Shown here in pieces: positions 46,416 through 58,516 of a DNA stretch of 64,000 bases. The stretch spans positions 45,345,750 through 45,409,749 of the forward strand of contig OZ020305.1 of NCBI GenBank assembly GCA_963971305.1, written 5' to 3'. How positions within the stretch are numbered: the stretch's first letter is position 1; each line of letters starts with the position of its first letter. The notes beneath the pieces are model-generated. The model was given only the letters and a program-made list of their open reading frames with translations, ran no database searches and was not told the DNA's origin. The DNA is from Arcuatula senhousia (taxonomy: Eukaryota; Mollusca; Bivalvia; Mytilida; Mytilidae). The translations under genes and the position numbers were made by a program.

Positions 46416-47759
46416 CTACTCTTATTTAAAATACTTGTCTTAAAAAAAATTGGGCGTTTGTTAAGATACTGCTTATGAGAGTATTCATCGGCATATGCAT
46501 ATCAAACAAAAGAGGAAAACATGTTGTTTCAAAAACATTTGGTGTTTATATTCTTTTTATTCCTTAATAGATTTGTAAACTTTGAAGTTTGAACACATTA
46601 AAATACTAAATTTTTTTCCGTTGAATTGTTAAGGGGTAATCTTAAACATTGATTAACTTAATGCATTAAAATGTATCGAGTTTAATTGGCTAAACATTTT
46701 AGTAACCTAAACACGGCCACCAACCCCGCGAAAAACAATACGTATATAAGCGGGACTTCCTGATATGAGTAACTGGGACTTTTCATCTCGCTTGGAATGT
46801 AAATAAAGGTAAATAACAAAATTGCCGAACTCAATGTCCAAGAGAAAAGACAAAACATGGAAGATATATATATGAAAAATTATAGATAGCAATGGTCCTG
46901 GCTTAGTTAAGGCATTTCAAATGAAATGGTGGGTTATAAAACCAGGTTTTATTGCGCGCCAAACCTCCGTTTTCCATTTCGATCTTATGACCTGTTAGTA
47001 ACACAAAACACAACACGGTTGTGAAGACATAATTGGAAACATGAGGTGATCATCTCAGTATGTACAACAACCAGACAAACACTAATCAAAACAATCACTA
47101 AACCAAACGTTTAACATAATTTTGATTTTTTCCATCAGTGGCTGTTAACGAAGGAACATTTTTTAGAGACCGCATGAGACGCATTTTCTTGAAACCTTGG
47201 TTTTATTATCGATCAAGTGTATAAACAAATCAGGAAAATTTGTACAAGGCTAGCCCTGGCATATCGAAAAAGTTGAAAAATATTAAAACCGTAAGCAGGC
47301 GGAGTAGGTACGTTGCTTTCACGGTGAAGGAAATTAATCATTTTGAAAATTAAAGTCGGCTCTATTATCGTAAATTTTTGTAGTGAGATGACCACCCTGG
47401 TCGATTTCGAGATGCAAATCCAGCTAACCCCTATTCTATTTAATTTAGTGTTTGTTTTTTAAGAAAAATCGAATGTGATTCGACATAATTCAATAGTTCT
47501 AGTAAGGTAAAAAATCCCCAGTATGGAATCAATGCCATTTTCAATAAGTTGAAAATATTCTGTGTTTAAAGCCTACAATTTTGAGGGGTCAGTTTCTAAA
47601 AGAGTTATAACTTAGCCCAAGTAGGGAGATTGTACTATCTAATGGTTTCTTCTGATCTCAAAAGGATATACTACTATCCGATTTCATAATGTGATCGCGA
47701 ATATATGAAAATCACAAAGAAACCAAGGCAAAATGTGAGTTAGTGGGATAGAACCAGCA
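46416..47759. other. intergenic, nothing supported
   Basis: AT-rich. Frames of about 60 codons only. Confidence 0.5.
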
Positions 47760-48240
47760 TACCGTCTATGAGTTAGCATTTCATAGAGTTTTTTGTAAAG
47801 CTCAACCAACTTAACAAATATGATAATCAGAAGTTTTTTTTAGCTTCAATGATTTTTTAAAAATATTATAGGTAAAGGCTGTGAAAATGTTCACGTTATG
47901 AGGCGAATAACTCCTGAAAGAAATGGTCCTTTAAGTTTGGCCCTGATAAATATTCCGTAGAGCTTAATGTGCATAACAACATGCACATTAAATTTCTCGA
48001 ATTGCTTATATACCTTCAAGATATTGGTTTTATTTAGAGCCAAAATTTGGGGAAAAATCCAGAAAAGGGACAATAAGCCCTGCATGGGTTGTTGGATCGC
48101 GAAATTTCCTGGTAGATATAGATGCTGATCACTTTTACTCTCCATCAGAATTTCTTTTTCAAAAATAGACTGCAATTTAATCCCATGTTTTATTTTTAGC
48201 CACGGCGGCCATGTTTCACGACCAATCAACAAAAATCCCC
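47760..48240. repeat. degraded hairpin-family fragment
   Basis: catagagttttttgtaaagc at 47783, gttatgaggcgaataactcc at 47894 and cggcggccatgtttcacgac near 48200 match successive parts of the 15.4-18.4 kb family. Confidence 0.55.
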
Positions 48241-48279
48241 ACATTAGTTATATGCCACTCGTGCTAATAAATGTTAGAA

Positions 48280-48625
48280 AATTGATCATAATTAACTCTC
48301 ACAAAAGTTTATCAACAATTCCTGGTCATATAGAGCTACACACCAGTTTTATAAAAATTGGTTGTGCTGTTTTAGAGGATTTGAGCGGAAACCATGATTC
48401 ATGAAAATTTTGTGGAAACACACAAATTTTCAAAACGGCCAAAACTCCCACAAAAATTTGAGGATGAAATTTTCATGATCACGTGCACAACTGCATAATT
48501 ATGGTGTACCTATTACTTACAAAGTTCATCAAATTCTGTTGAATAGTTTCCAAGGGGCTGAGTGGAATAACTTCGTGACAGGCAAGACGTGTCTCCCGCC
48601 AAAGTGGGGCTGGGGGAGACATGAT
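48280..48625 (+). repeat. fragment of the 13345-13925 family
   Basis: ggccaaaactcccacaaaaa then gtgcacaactgcataattat, ending in gtgtctcccgccaaagtggg ... ggggagacatg, which forms a hairpin. Confidence 0.6.
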
Positions 48626-48924
48626 TGTATGAGCAGTCAATGTCTACAATGCTGACAATCGGGAAATATGTTAACGTGCATTGAACTAGCTGATGACCAT
48701 GGCCTAATAGTACTATATCAATGATGTATGAGTTTATGATGGATAGTCGTTATTTATTATCGTATCTGTTCATTATGGTGTATGTCGACTGTATATTAAT
48801 GACAAATTATATGAATATTTCCAAATAAGTCCGAAGTACCGAATTAAAAAATACAAGAAAATCTAGGTATTTAACTCGAAAAGTTATTACTCGTTGGCAG
48901 GTTATTATTAAAAGTGTTACATCC

Positions 48925-49203
48925 CATTAGTTTTCGATCGAGCGTTAAAACCCTACAAAAAGCACCAAAGGAAAACACTTCTATAAAATAACCAAGTGCT
49001 GCAGCTAAACACATCCACTTGACCACAAGTAGATGACCAACTAAAACCACCCACCTGGGGGAGGTAACTGGCAAACCATAGCACATACAGGTGAGAAAGT
49101 CCCGTTTTTGAAAAAAAAACCAGCCGGACTCAAACACCACACGAGAGGTGATCGGCTAGTAATCAATTAGGTGGTATTTAAACCATCGCCATAGACCATT
49201 CCA
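48925..49203 (-). repeat. tRNA-derived SINE copy (diverged)
   Basis: Same family as 5106-5385 on the minus strand: the head region (ggtggtttaaataccacc, aggtgatcggctagtaatca on plus), a decayed B box and a ggaggtaactgg body motif are recognisable. Confidence 0.65.
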
Positions 49204-49530
49204 AGAATCCTTCTGAAAGGATGTGTGATCAGTTATAGAATGTACACATTGGTGGTGCACTACCTGGCGGTCCACAAAGAAAGTTTTATGTGAATGAAGC
49301 GTGGGAGGTTCCGTCAGAAAGGATGTGAAATGAATACATACCTTTGTGGCGCACTACTTGGCGGTCCACCAAGGGATCTTTTACATTGCAACGGGGGACA
49401 GAAGGGAGTGATGGTTAGAGACGGGCAATTTAGCTTCCTGCATGGGGGTCCTACTCTCACCGAAACCTGAAGCATGATTCTTTGAAATGCAAGGAACATG
49501 ACATTTTTCCCGACACGGTGCAACATTTTC
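49200..49530. repeat. dispersed repeat with gcgcactacttggcggtcca motif
   Basis: Two copies of a tggtggtgcactacctggcg / tgtggcgcactacttggcgg unit (49250 and 49345). It shares parts with 51240-51410, 52560-52640 and 57370-57420. Confidence 0.6.
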
Positions 49531-50240
49531 TTCTTAGAAATGTCTTTAATATGTCATGCAAAATGGTAAACAAAGTTTTATCAAATCCTATTCATTCTGT
49601 CATGGGTTTTAACAGCTAAATAATGCTTATGCTAAACCTATGAAAAAAAATGAAAAAAAAACAAAAACAGAGAAACTTTTTTCCCGCCAGTGGTCACGAA
49701 ACTATCATTTTTATTCTTATTTTAAACCATTAACTATTATCCTTTCATTTCAGGCATCTAATTTGAAACTTATTAATTTTCAATAATAGAACATCCTTAA
49801 AACTTTGACCCTATATGCATTAAATACACAGCCATGCATGGCAAAATGTTATTCCAATCTGTAGGGAAGCGATGAACACCGAACTTTCAGGGTAAAACAT
49901 AGCTCTTTGGTAATAGACTAGCTGCAAAAATGTAGCTACTTAGACATCTTTTTAATTAGGCGGAGCTACAAAGGGGTCCCATTACCCGTAATGGAGCTAG
50001 TCGAATCTTTATGTTAAGCCTTCACAAGACTTAAAATGGATTTAGATAGCCATGAAAACTTTGAAATGAACTAGTCTTGTTAATTTTGATTGAAAAGTTC
50101 CATAAATATAAGCTTTGACCAATCGATAATATTGCCACTTTACTATTATGATTCTGAACTTTACTATGAAGATCAGAATATTTTTGATTAAAAACTTAAT
50201 ATTTTAGCTAACATTACAAATTAAACTAACTCATTACTCC
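49531..50240. other. AT-rich, nothing seen
   Basis: No supported feature. Confidence 0.5.
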
Positions 50241-50244
50241 TTTT

Positions 50245-50400
50245 TCCAGTGGCAGTCAAAACTCTCCTACCCGATTGGCCTTGTGTCCCCATTTCCTCTA
50301 CTTCATCATTTTTTCATGTTCATTGTATCACAACTTTCATGTTCATCTCCCGGATATAGCCGAAATCGTGCTGCTTGGGAGTAAAGCAATAACTAACTAA
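50245..50400 (-). repeat. dispersed repeat end, inverted relative to 51105-51410
   Basis: Segment (cagtggcagtcaaaactctc ... gctgcttgggagtaaagcaa taactaac) is the reverse complement, with scattered changes, of 51105-51265. The two copies face each other 0.7 kb apart. Confidence 0.65.
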
Positions 50401-51104
50401 CGAATTAAAAACTATGAAAGTATTAAAACCTTATAGCAACTCAAAAATTGCACCAAAACACCTTTACTTAGAGCTTGAATTTGAAGCGGCTGCTCCATTG
50501 TGTTAAATGGAGTATGTGAGCATTAGAGAGTTTTATTATTAGAACTAGTAATAGAATGCATATGAACGTCTAGTAATCGATGAAAGTTCCCGCAAAAGCG
50601 GGTATAATGTTACAATGCTCAAGATATTTATGGCCCTGTGACATCATATCGGGGCATTAAGGTGTTAATCATGTACGTCCTTACGTATAAACGACATTCC
50701 GTCAAGCTATTTTCACACTGTAAATGAGAGTGTTTTGCAATTTGGTGGGATTGTGTAGAATGTCAATACATATACTAAGCGATAGTCAGACCTTTCAGAC
50801 TTTAACTTACTATTGATTGGCCCTACGCGGGGATATTTGTGTCCCGTGGACACGATTTTTCTTTACTTCTTTTAAAAACCGTGTAGTGACACATCGTAAT
50901 ATTGCCATCATGATGATGGGGTTTTAAAGAAAAGTCATATGGTATTAACTTGATTGTACGTTCGTTTAGTTATTGCTCACCAATTCAGCTCAACCAGAGA
51001 GCTAACATAAAATTATCGATTAAATGAACATAAAACAATAATGAAATGAAGGATTGGAACCAAAAGTAACTCGGGGAAACGACTTTTGGCTTGAACTCGA
51101 AAAA

Positions 51105-51415
51105 GGAGTTGGTTAGTTAGTTGCTTTACTTCCAAGCAGTGCGAATTCGGCTATATATCAGGTAGATAAATATAAAATGAAAGGTACAATGAACATGAAA
51201 ATGATGAAGCAGAGGAAAGATGGACACATGGCCAGCCGGGGATCGAGGAGTTTTGTCTGCCAGTGGAAAAACGAGTGATGGGAAGGGACTTGCAATTTAG
51301 CCGCCTGCATTGGGATCCTACGGGTCCTACTCTTATTGATTCCTGTAGCAGGGTTCTTTAACGTGCGAGGAACGTTTATCCCTACACGGTGCACCACTAT
51401 GGTTTGCGATTATAG
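51105..51415 (+). repeat. dispersed repeat (full-length relative of 50245-50400)
   Basis: Starts gttggttagttagttgcttt and runs through ggacttgcaatttagccgcc and cgaggaacgtttatccctac. The overlapping 105-codon frame is not credible. Confidence 0.6.
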
Positions 51416-52545
51416 CTTGTCAACCCCGTCATTCATTATGAAAGGGCTGCATAATTCAACCAACTGGGCATACATCCGAGTACAGGAAAATGAGATTTCC
51501 CAAACACAGAGCACCAGTATACCGTTATATGGTTTGCAGTCTGGTTTTCTGAATTATAGCCTGACGACCCCAGCATGCAAAAGAGCAGTAACACATCATT
51601 CAACCACAATTTGTTTGCACATTCAAGTCACTTTTATTTTCAATTCTGTGTAAAGATACTAGTAACTTATATGAAAGAATTAGTTTTTCAAGAGTTCAAA
51701 GCAAATGGGCAAAAATAACGATTTTTAAAAGTCTGAAGTGAATTAAAGTCTTGCTTAATTACGATATATGAGTCCAGAACGTAAACCTAACGGGAATATA
51801 GTGACCAAAGGGTTGCGCTATCGTTTTAGGCTATGCCTTGCACCCCTAGGCTGAAAGGAACATCCAACCACCTCCTTACTTTTGAAACACCTGTCTTACG
51901 ACTGCCAAACATGACAGGCTAAAATTCTGCAAGCTTTAGAGGTCGCACAATAGTTATGGTAGTGGTAGTATAACCACCAGAGCGTAGTATTGTCATGAAG
52001 TATAACGATTGTAAAGATCCTAGTGATATCTGATTTTTGTTTGTTTAATGTCCAGTCGACAGTATTTTAGTCATAATCAAGATAAGAACAAATTGAATTA
52101 TGTAGACCCGCGCAAGGAAAAACATTCATAACACAGACCCATGTATGCCATGCGAAAAGGACCAATGAATGACCACAAACCAGAAAAAAATGAACCAAAC
52201 TCACAAGACAGGCCAATGTACACTCAACGCACCATAGGCCAATGCAACCAAATTTAAAATTAACGAAACCCTCAGTAAATATTTTGCTAAATTTGGAGCC
52301 CTTACCTATGGTGACCGATAATGAAAACCCCTTACCTGATACAATGTATGTCGCCACACACAATAGGAACACTAACCTGAGTAGGATATAACTATCCCTA
52401 TATACCAGCTTCAAATAAATAACCCTTATCTGTTGAAAATACAATGCTGAATTCTGGTTGAACCTACACACATTTGGAGGAGTAAAATAGGAATGGGACG
52501 GGAAACAAATTTTAAGGAACAGCATTTTTGGAAGACCGCTGGAAA
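51416..52545. other. no confident gene
   Basis: A 192-codon minus-strand frame covers 52067-52645, but it is Phe/Cys/Leu-rich, begins inside a dispersed repeat and has no recognisable domain; judged non-coding. Confidence 0.4.
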
Positions 52546-52649
52546 AAGAGAGAGATGGGTAGGGGTGGAAATTACATGTAAGCCCGTGTGGCGCACTACT
52601 TGGCGGTTCACAAAGTGATTTTTTATACATGCATGAGCGTGACACTCCA

Positions 52650-53321
52650 CCAGTGTAAAGTCGTGGGGTCGTTGAAAAAACGCCGAATCAGCAAACTACT
52701 TAAAAATGGCGGAATACTATACCGCTATATATATACGAAATATGATTTCTTGACTAACTCAGGTTTCAGCTGCTAAAGAAGAATGAGTCCTTCTTTACAC
52801 TTGAGTTCGTGTTGTTTTCATACTTTTCCGTAAAACGGTTTAGAAGATACGGAGATGTTCGTTGGCGTTGCCGCTTTCACGGCGACAATTTGTGACGCAG
52901 CAAGTGCACGAAATAGTGCCGACGACGCGGAAGGTCACTGATCAGAGACGGATCACATTTTGACCAAAAATGCACTTCCGGTTACCCAAACGTGTTAAAA
53001 TTAAAAAACACACAAGTTTGAATTCAAAATACTGTTCAAAATGCTTAAAAAGTAACAAAATGGATTGGCACTACTCAAAAGTGTCAGAAATTTGAGATAT
53101 ATTTTGGTTGAAATGCATATAGAATTTGGATCTAAGGGAGATAAATCGTGTCAAGTCATACTATATCCCTATCATTGTAACAGAATTTTTTCTCCATCCT
53201 CTGACACTTGAGATGACAACTAATGATTGGGTCTTCATTATTTAAGGCTATTTTTAATGACAATTGCATTGTCAAAACCGTGTGTTTTTTAAATCATGAT
53301 TTTGCTCAGTTCTTACAGAGG
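52650..53321. other. no confident gene
   Basis: Contains a GC-richer stretch at 52850-52950 (gttggcgttgccgctttcac) of unknown nature. Otherwise AT-rich. Confidence 0.4.
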
Positions 53322-53323
53322 TA

Positions 53324-53711
53324 GATGGGGTGTCTATCACTGAGCATCTTTTTTGCACATCTATCATAACTTTAGAGTTTATAATGCTTGTTATTCTAAT
53401 TGATTTTTATTGGGCTAGGTAAAGTGAACTTTATTTTTTATTTACTATATTTAAAAAAACGCCAAAAAAAAAGATTTTCCCAAATTTTAAGAAAAATCTA
53501 TGGAGTGGATTTTTTTAGGTAAAAGAAATTTGAAATTTCTCTCTTGATACTATATAAAAAGTACTGAAATCATCCATTTTTCAAAGTCGTTTCCACAAAA
53601 ATTCTCGTGGTGAAGTTTTAATTTTATTATCGAGATTTAAAGTACCAGTCTAGGACTAACTGTGGTCAAAATTTAAGAAAATTCTATGGATAACTTTTTA
53701 GACACCCCATC
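53324..53711. mobile_element. 388-bp MITE with TA duplication
   Basis: 13-bp TIR GATGGGGTGTCTA and its inverse TAGACACCCCATC, flanked by TA on both sides (53322-53323 and 53712-53713), as in Tc1/mariner-type MITEs. The interior is AT-rich without a frame. It lies just upstream of the nAChR-like first exon. Confidence 0.65.
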
Positions 53712-54029
53712 TAATAAAGAAGAAAAAATAATTACCGATTTTTATAAGCTAACCATTTTCTATTAGTTATGCTTGGTAAACCTAGATGTTTTTAATTTGT
53801 TCGTCCAATGCTGAGACAATTATAAATAGTTAAATGAAAATTATATTGTTATCTTTCTTTTGTGTTCTCATTGACGTTATCAATATATAAACTCTCCCAA
53901 TTCACATGGGACTGGAACTAAAAAATAACCAGTTAAATAACATTTATTGGAATTTTATTTTCGATAAATTTAAATGAGACTGACAGATATGATAAAAGTT
54001 TGCATTAAGGTGGCAGTTACTAGAAAAGG

Positions 54030-54081
54030 ATGGATTATCATTTGAGTCATTGTTTCTTCGTTTATTTTCAGTTTATAATTG
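54030..54081 (+). CDS. nicotinic acetylcholine receptor-like subunit, exon 1 (signal peptide)
   Basis: Proposed first coding exon: ATG with A at -3 and G at +4, 17 codons plus one base, then donor G|gtaaga (phase 1). It encodes MDYHLSHCFFVYFQFII and the first base of Gly. Joined to the next exon (GA GTG ATT TGT GCT) it gives ...FIIGGVICA-NIDKNL, a plausible signal peptide with cleavage after ICA just before the mature Cys-loop receptor N-terminus. Phase, distance (1.0 kb) and the hydrophobic product all fit; the first-exon assignment itself is inferred. Confidence 0.55.
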
Positions 54082-54210
54082 GTAAGATAATTTTCAGAAT
54101 CTTATCGTCAAAATACAAGTATTTCATTCTGTACGTAAATTTGTTTCAATCGGTGTATATATAAAAGCACATTATTTTTGTAAATAATTTTGTTGCGTAA
54201 ATTTAATGTC

Positions 54211-54402
54211 GGTTACCTGTCCAAGGTAGGAGGTTTCCTCCACCATTTAAACTGACCGCCCTTATATGGCCATATGCAGTCATATTCACAAAAGTTCGTA
54301 GACGTAACTAACATAGACAACATGGACAGTACGACTTAAGTTACGTTTACGAACTTTAGTGAATAAGTGTCCTGGTGCGTCGAAAGGGACGTTTAACTTC
54401 AC
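54211..54402 (+). repeat. SINE body fragment (interrupted)
   Basis: Matches the inverse of the 5120-5250 SINE body (ggtttcctccaccattta ... actgaccgccct) and resumes after the 83-bp foldback with the gtgcgtcgaaagggacgttt tail. No tRNA-like head is present. Confidence 0.6.
54283..54365. repeat. 83-bp foldback inside a SINE fragment
   Basis: Arms of 26 bases (TATTCACAAAAGTTCGTAGA... and its inverse, with two mismatches) around a short loop. Sequence before (54211-54270) and after (54368-54402) matches successive parts of the SINE family seen at 5106-5385, so the foldback is an insertion. It is in intron 1 of the receptor gene. Confidence 0.6.
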
Positions 54403-55100
54403 ACACATGCGCGTTCGCATTAACGTTATGATATGATTTAGGCATTGCCTAGCTGTACATCATAATTATTCAACTTTCTTTATTTGAAAGAAAAGAACAA
54501 GAGGAAGAAATGTTTTTTATTAATAATCATAAAAACTTCTTTCAAATAAAGACGTGACGCTGTGAATCTTGTGGTTGATTCTAAACTTTAAGGCGTTGGC
54601 GTTTAAAAATGACGTTGGCAATATTTACTGATTGATGTGCAATGTCCAAAAATTAATGAAAAGCGCAAATAAATTATGTTGCTAGTAAACATTTGCCCCA
54701 CTTATTTTTCAAACTTTCTTCCATGTTTTAAAACACAAAATATATTTTAGAAGCTGTATTATTATTATTTACGGCGGACCTGTTTTTTCTACAGTCTTCA
54801 CTGAGTGGTTTCAAAATACAAACACCGAAGCGGGTATAAAACGGTTAATTATGTATTGCTGTTTGTGCATATTTCAAGGAGTAACCTCCATCAGCAGAAT
54901 TGCGATAATTGTGACATTTTATCAGTACTTTTTTGGGTCATGGGCGTGAAGTGTAAGGTATGCGTTATAGGATAAGTATTATATGTACATTGTTTTGTCT
55001 TATAAAACATGCAAGTAGACTTTATAATTACTCACAAACATATATGTTATAATAAATAAGAAAATAAATGGCTCATAAATGTCTATTTTTTATTATTTAG

Positions 55101-55240
55101 GAGTGATTTGTGCTAATATCGACAAGAATCTATCCGACGTTCTGTTTAGAAGCTACGACAAAGCATTACGACCAAACTGTGAAAATGTCTCATTGGTTAA
55201 CATGACTATTGGTTTGGCTGTTAACCAAGTCATTTCACTT
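55101..55240 (+). CDS. nicotinic acetylcholine receptor-like subunit, exon 2 (N-terminal ligand-binding domain)
   Basis: A 140-nt exon between acceptor ttttattatttag and donor CTT|gtaagt. It reads VICANIDKNLSDVLFRSYDK, then ALRPNCENVSLVNMTIGLAV and NQVISL. The pattern L-x-x-x-LF-x-x-Y-x-x-x-x-RP, followed by a V/I-x-x-x-L-x-x-x-Q-(V/I)-I stretch, is the start of the extracellular domain (helix alpha1 and strand beta1) of Cys-loop receptors, closest to nicotinic acetylcholine receptor subunits. Two N-glycosylation sequons (NVS, NMT) are visible. The exon starts with the last two bases of a split Gly codon and ends in phase 0, as the second exon of nAChR genes does. Confidence 0.82.
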
Positions 55241-55249
55241 GTAAGTCAT

Positions 55250-55620
55250 CTTTAGTTAAATTATTATTCCCCGCTTGAAAAGAGAGAGTTATATAGTGAT
55301 GGAGTGTCAATCCGTTGCACCCAAGGGTACCCATATGATCTCTTATCTGCAACTCCTTAACCCCTCTATGGATTTTCTTGAAACTTGTACACAATCGTTG
55401 TGACATTATGAAGATGTGCACCTTATATTTCAAAAGTTATTAAATGATTTTTCCGATTTCCCATTGCATAACATGGACTTAGCTGTTTGACTACAACAGG
55501 GTATCCATCTCTTACCGCAACCCCTTCTTAACCCCTTAATTGATTTTCAAACATCTTCCGCACCCAATTTTATTACATCAATATAGATGTGCACCTCCTA
55601 TTTCATTCTTTTTTTCTTAT
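55250..55620 (+). repeat. dispersed repeat (family of 18515-18960) in receptor intron 2
   Basis: ccccgcttgaaaagagagag ... cccatatgatctcttatctg ... gatttccattgcataacatgg-type text matches 18530-18760. A second partial unit follows (55495-55600). Confidence 0.65.
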
Positions 55621-55923
55621 TGATATTTGGGAGTAGTGTATTTATTTGTGAGCTGCTACTCCAGTTCTCACAGTTTTTTCTTCTAATTATAGATAAAATG
55701 TGACAATCTACTATACGTGAATAAATTGATATCTAGGGGTTGACGGTTTTTATACGAAAAGAAGCGAAAATGAATACACCCATGTTAATTGAAAGAGAGG
55801 CACACAGAAAAGGAAAAATAAACGCGAACAAGATTCAATTTGATAAAAATAATGTTAGTTTATGTTATAAAGGGATATCTTGTTAAATCTTATTTACTCC
55901 TTAATATGTAGATATTTTTTCAG

Positions 55924-55968
55924 GATGAACCAAATCAAGTAGTTAAGTTGAATCTTTGGATGAGATTG
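55924..55968 (+). CDS. nicotinic acetylcholine receptor-like subunit, exon 3 (45 nt)
   Basis: A 45-nt phase-0 exon (acceptor ttttttcag, donor TTG|gtaagt) encoding DEPNQVVKLNLWMRL. This matches the family signature DEKNQ-x4-N-x-W-L/M-R around strand beta2, and nAChR genes characteristically carry this segment on its own 45-nt exon. With exons 1 and 2 it gives the first 79 residues. Exon 4 (expected about 110 nt, phase 0, Trp/Asp-rich) was not found before the repeat at 58558, so the gene presumably continues past the window end and the rest of the ligand-binding domain, Cys loop and M1-M4 helices are not visible. Whether the subunit is alpha-type (vicinal Cys) cannot be judged. Confidence 0.85.
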
Positions 55969-56279
55969 GTAAGTTTAAATATAGTACTAGATCACATTAA
56001 TATTTAGCTACAGTCCTTCCATGCAAATAGATTTAAAAAAAAGTCTCAGATATAGAAGCGCTTTTTCATGTTTTTTTTTATGAGTTGGTGTTGTTAATTT
56101 CCGTTCGGTTGATTTTGTGTTTTGTGTTTCTTCGTGCTGTTCTTGTTCGTGTTTACCGGTTTCGTCGTTTCCCTTTTGGACTTTTGACACTCAAATGCCC
56201 CATTGGTGCCTCTTTGCTTCTTTCTTTTTGCACAATATCAGCTACAGAAACGCTGTTGCTGGCTTAAATCGTCAGCTCA

Positions 56280-56560
56280 TTAGGCTGTATAAAAGTTCAG
56301 ATTAGATTGAAATTGTCAGATGACCCCTTTAAGTGGTTATGACACTTTAAATTCAACCCCTTATTCTTCATGTTTTTGGTCTTTGGAATGAAAACTATTA
56401 CAAATAGACAATAGCTGTTGCTTGCTTCAACCTTCAGCTCATTTAGCTCTGCAAAAGTCTCCATTGGGTCGAAGTTGTCAGATGACCCCTTATAGAAAGC
56501 GCCTTAATGGCTTGAAGAACAGTTGAGCTATACAGTCTCTTGTTATAACCCCACAAAGTT
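56280..56560 (-). repeat. hairpin-family fragment, inverted
   Basis: gtcagatgaccccttataga and ctcatttagctctgcaaaag are the inverse of the ~155-bp unit of the 1443 family; it ends tacagtctcttgtt. Confidence 0.65.
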
Positions 56561-57129
56561 TGAGGGTAGAGATGTGCATGAAGAAATTTCGTTTTGTATA
56601 TACAGTGGTCAAAGTTCTCGTAGGCGCAACTATCCTTTCGTGTCCTCGCTCACAGTATTCCCTAGCTAGCTGTTTTAATTGTTTTCTTTAGAAGTTGAAA
56701 AATTAGTGATTTAGAGATTTTTCTTTTGTACATATTTCATCAAGAAAACTATTGGATGACAAATAATTGCACGCGACATTTGTTGTAATTTTGAATCTAA
56801 CAAAAAGATATAAAAGACACATACATACAATAAGAGACCAGAAAGGAAGCAGGCTACTATAATGACAGCCGCTTATTTTAATTTGTACCTGCGAAAAGAT
56901 GGCCAGTAGAGGTTAGCTTGTTAGAGGGGTCTTGGGAATATGACATCGGGTAAGTGCTCATCCCAAAGAGCGACAAATTTGTGCTTAGGTAGAAAAAGTG
57001 AGATTTATTTAACGTCAGTGAGTACACATGAGCACACATCAGTGATGTGTTCACAGTCAAACAATTAACATAAGTTCTGAAGAGCTTTTGACCGACGGCA
57101 AGATTAACGACAGTTACTATAGGCTAAAA
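56561..57129. other. receptor intron 3 or intergenic, nothing seen
   Basis: No exon resembling the expected nAChR exon 4 was found here. Confidence 0.5.
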
Positions 57130-57325
57130 TGAGACTTTTGCATGGTCACCAGGCTTGTGTACATGTAGGAGTAAAGCCCGATATTCCAAGCTGGAAAATC
57201 GGTAAAACCTACGAGCAACGGTAGGTGCTGGAAACCTTGACACGTTTGAGGCTCGAACATACAGAGGTGTCGACCTGTGATTTAAAAGTGCAGTGCCTGA
57301 GCCACTCGGCCACTGCGTTCCCCTA
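57130..57325 (-). repeat. tRNA-derived SINE, Ser/Leu-like head
   Basis: Minus-strand A box TGGCCGAGTGG (57312-57302) and B box TGTTCGAGCC (57259-57250) with tRNA-like spacing. The body differs from the 5106 SINE, so it is probably a separate family. Confidence 0.65.
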
Positions 57326-57339
57326 AGTATATGTGTATC

Positions 57340-57950
57340 CTACGTGGCTGAAAAGGGTGGCCCTCCTCTGCAGGGAGTGTGCCACGCTTCACTCAATTAA
57401 AAGATCCCTTCGTGGACAGCAAAGTAAGGCATCACAGAGGCTTAAAAAATTTCCGCCCTTACCCACTTATCCTCTTTTCCGTTGGTTCTTCCCTTTGTTT
57501 CCCACCCCACCCCCACATTCCTCATTACATTTTATGTTCATTTTATCATCTTTTCATGTCTATCGCCTTAATTTCAAACGTATTAAAACACAAAAAGAAA
57601 TTTCTCAAAGCAGAAAAGAAATCTAATAATTCATTTCTTCAGACGTTTGTCAGCCACCAGAAAATAGGCAGGGGTTATAAATTAAAACGCCTGCAGTGTG
57701 ATTATTGGGTCTTTAGCTTATTTACCCCATCAGATAGAGCCTGTCCGGGATTTCCCCTTTATTTGTTAAGGGAAATTTCGGAAAGGTCAATGATTTTAAC
57801 TATTACCAAAAATGGCTAGCATGGTTTCTCCTGTAACTAACATATAAGAAGAATGAAAACATATAATGCTTTGGAATTCCCTTATGCATTTTGTAAGTTT
57901 TACAACTTCAAAAACCAATCGACTGTTTACTGTTTAATTAAATTGAACGA
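57340..57950. other. repeat scraps, no exon
   Basis: 57370-57560 shares motifs with the 49200/52560 repeat (gtgccacgcttcactcaatt, cttcgtggacagcaaagtaa). A 146-codon frame over it is not credible; the stretch after cttcag at 57643 does not match nAChR exon 4. Confidence 0.5.
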
Positions 57951-57952
57951 TA

Positions 57953-58516
57953 GAAAAAGAAAACATCTCATTAATAAAATATGTGCACTACGCGACCACT
58001 TGTTTACGCGACAGGGCCTTTAGGTTTATACATTTTAAATTGTGTGGGTCTAGTGTAAATGAACTATTATAAAAGACTACGTTAAAAGACATATTATCCT
58101 ATCAATTTAGCAATCTTTTAACAACATCAAAGTTTTGCATCTTTATACAAAATGAACGTTATAAGTTCTTGACGTTGAATTAGTGTTGTCCAAACAAAGA
58201 TATTGCTTTGGTTCACCCTTCATTCATATGACGTTGAAAAAGAAAACATCTCATTAATACTATATGTGCACTACGCGACCACTTGTTTACGCGACAGGGC
58301 CTTTAGGTTTTTACATTTTAAATTGTGTGGGTCTAGTGTTAATGAACTATTAAAAAGACTACGTTAAAGACATATTATCCTATCAATTTCGCAATCTTTT
58401 AACAACATCAAAGTTTTGCATCTTTATACAAAATAAACGTTATAAGTTCTTGACGTTGAATTAGTGTTGTCCACACAAATATACTGCTTCGGTTCACCCC
58501 TTATTCATATGACGTT
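57953..58516 (+). repeat. tandem duplication of a ~283-bp unit
   Basis: Two near-identical units, 57953-58235 (283 bp) and 58236-58516 (281 bp), both starting gaaaaagaaaacatctcatt and sharing gcactacgcgaccacttgtt. It ends 42 bases before the giant-element copy. Confidence 0.85.

Noticed and set aside
52067..52645. 192-codon minus-strand ORF
   Set aside because: Starts in a dispersed repeat, biased Phe/Cys/Leu composition, no domain, no splice context.
54851..54957. ATG and hydrophobic frames before gtatgc as first exon of the receptor
   Set aside because: All three frames give the wrong phase or a stop when joined to 55101; the exon at 54030-54081 fits phase 1.
57379..57819. 146-codon plus-strand ORF and cttcag-preceded stretch as nAChR exon 4
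   Set aside because: No Trp/Asp pattern of the family, no donor at ~110 nt, and the first half overlaps a dispersed repeat.
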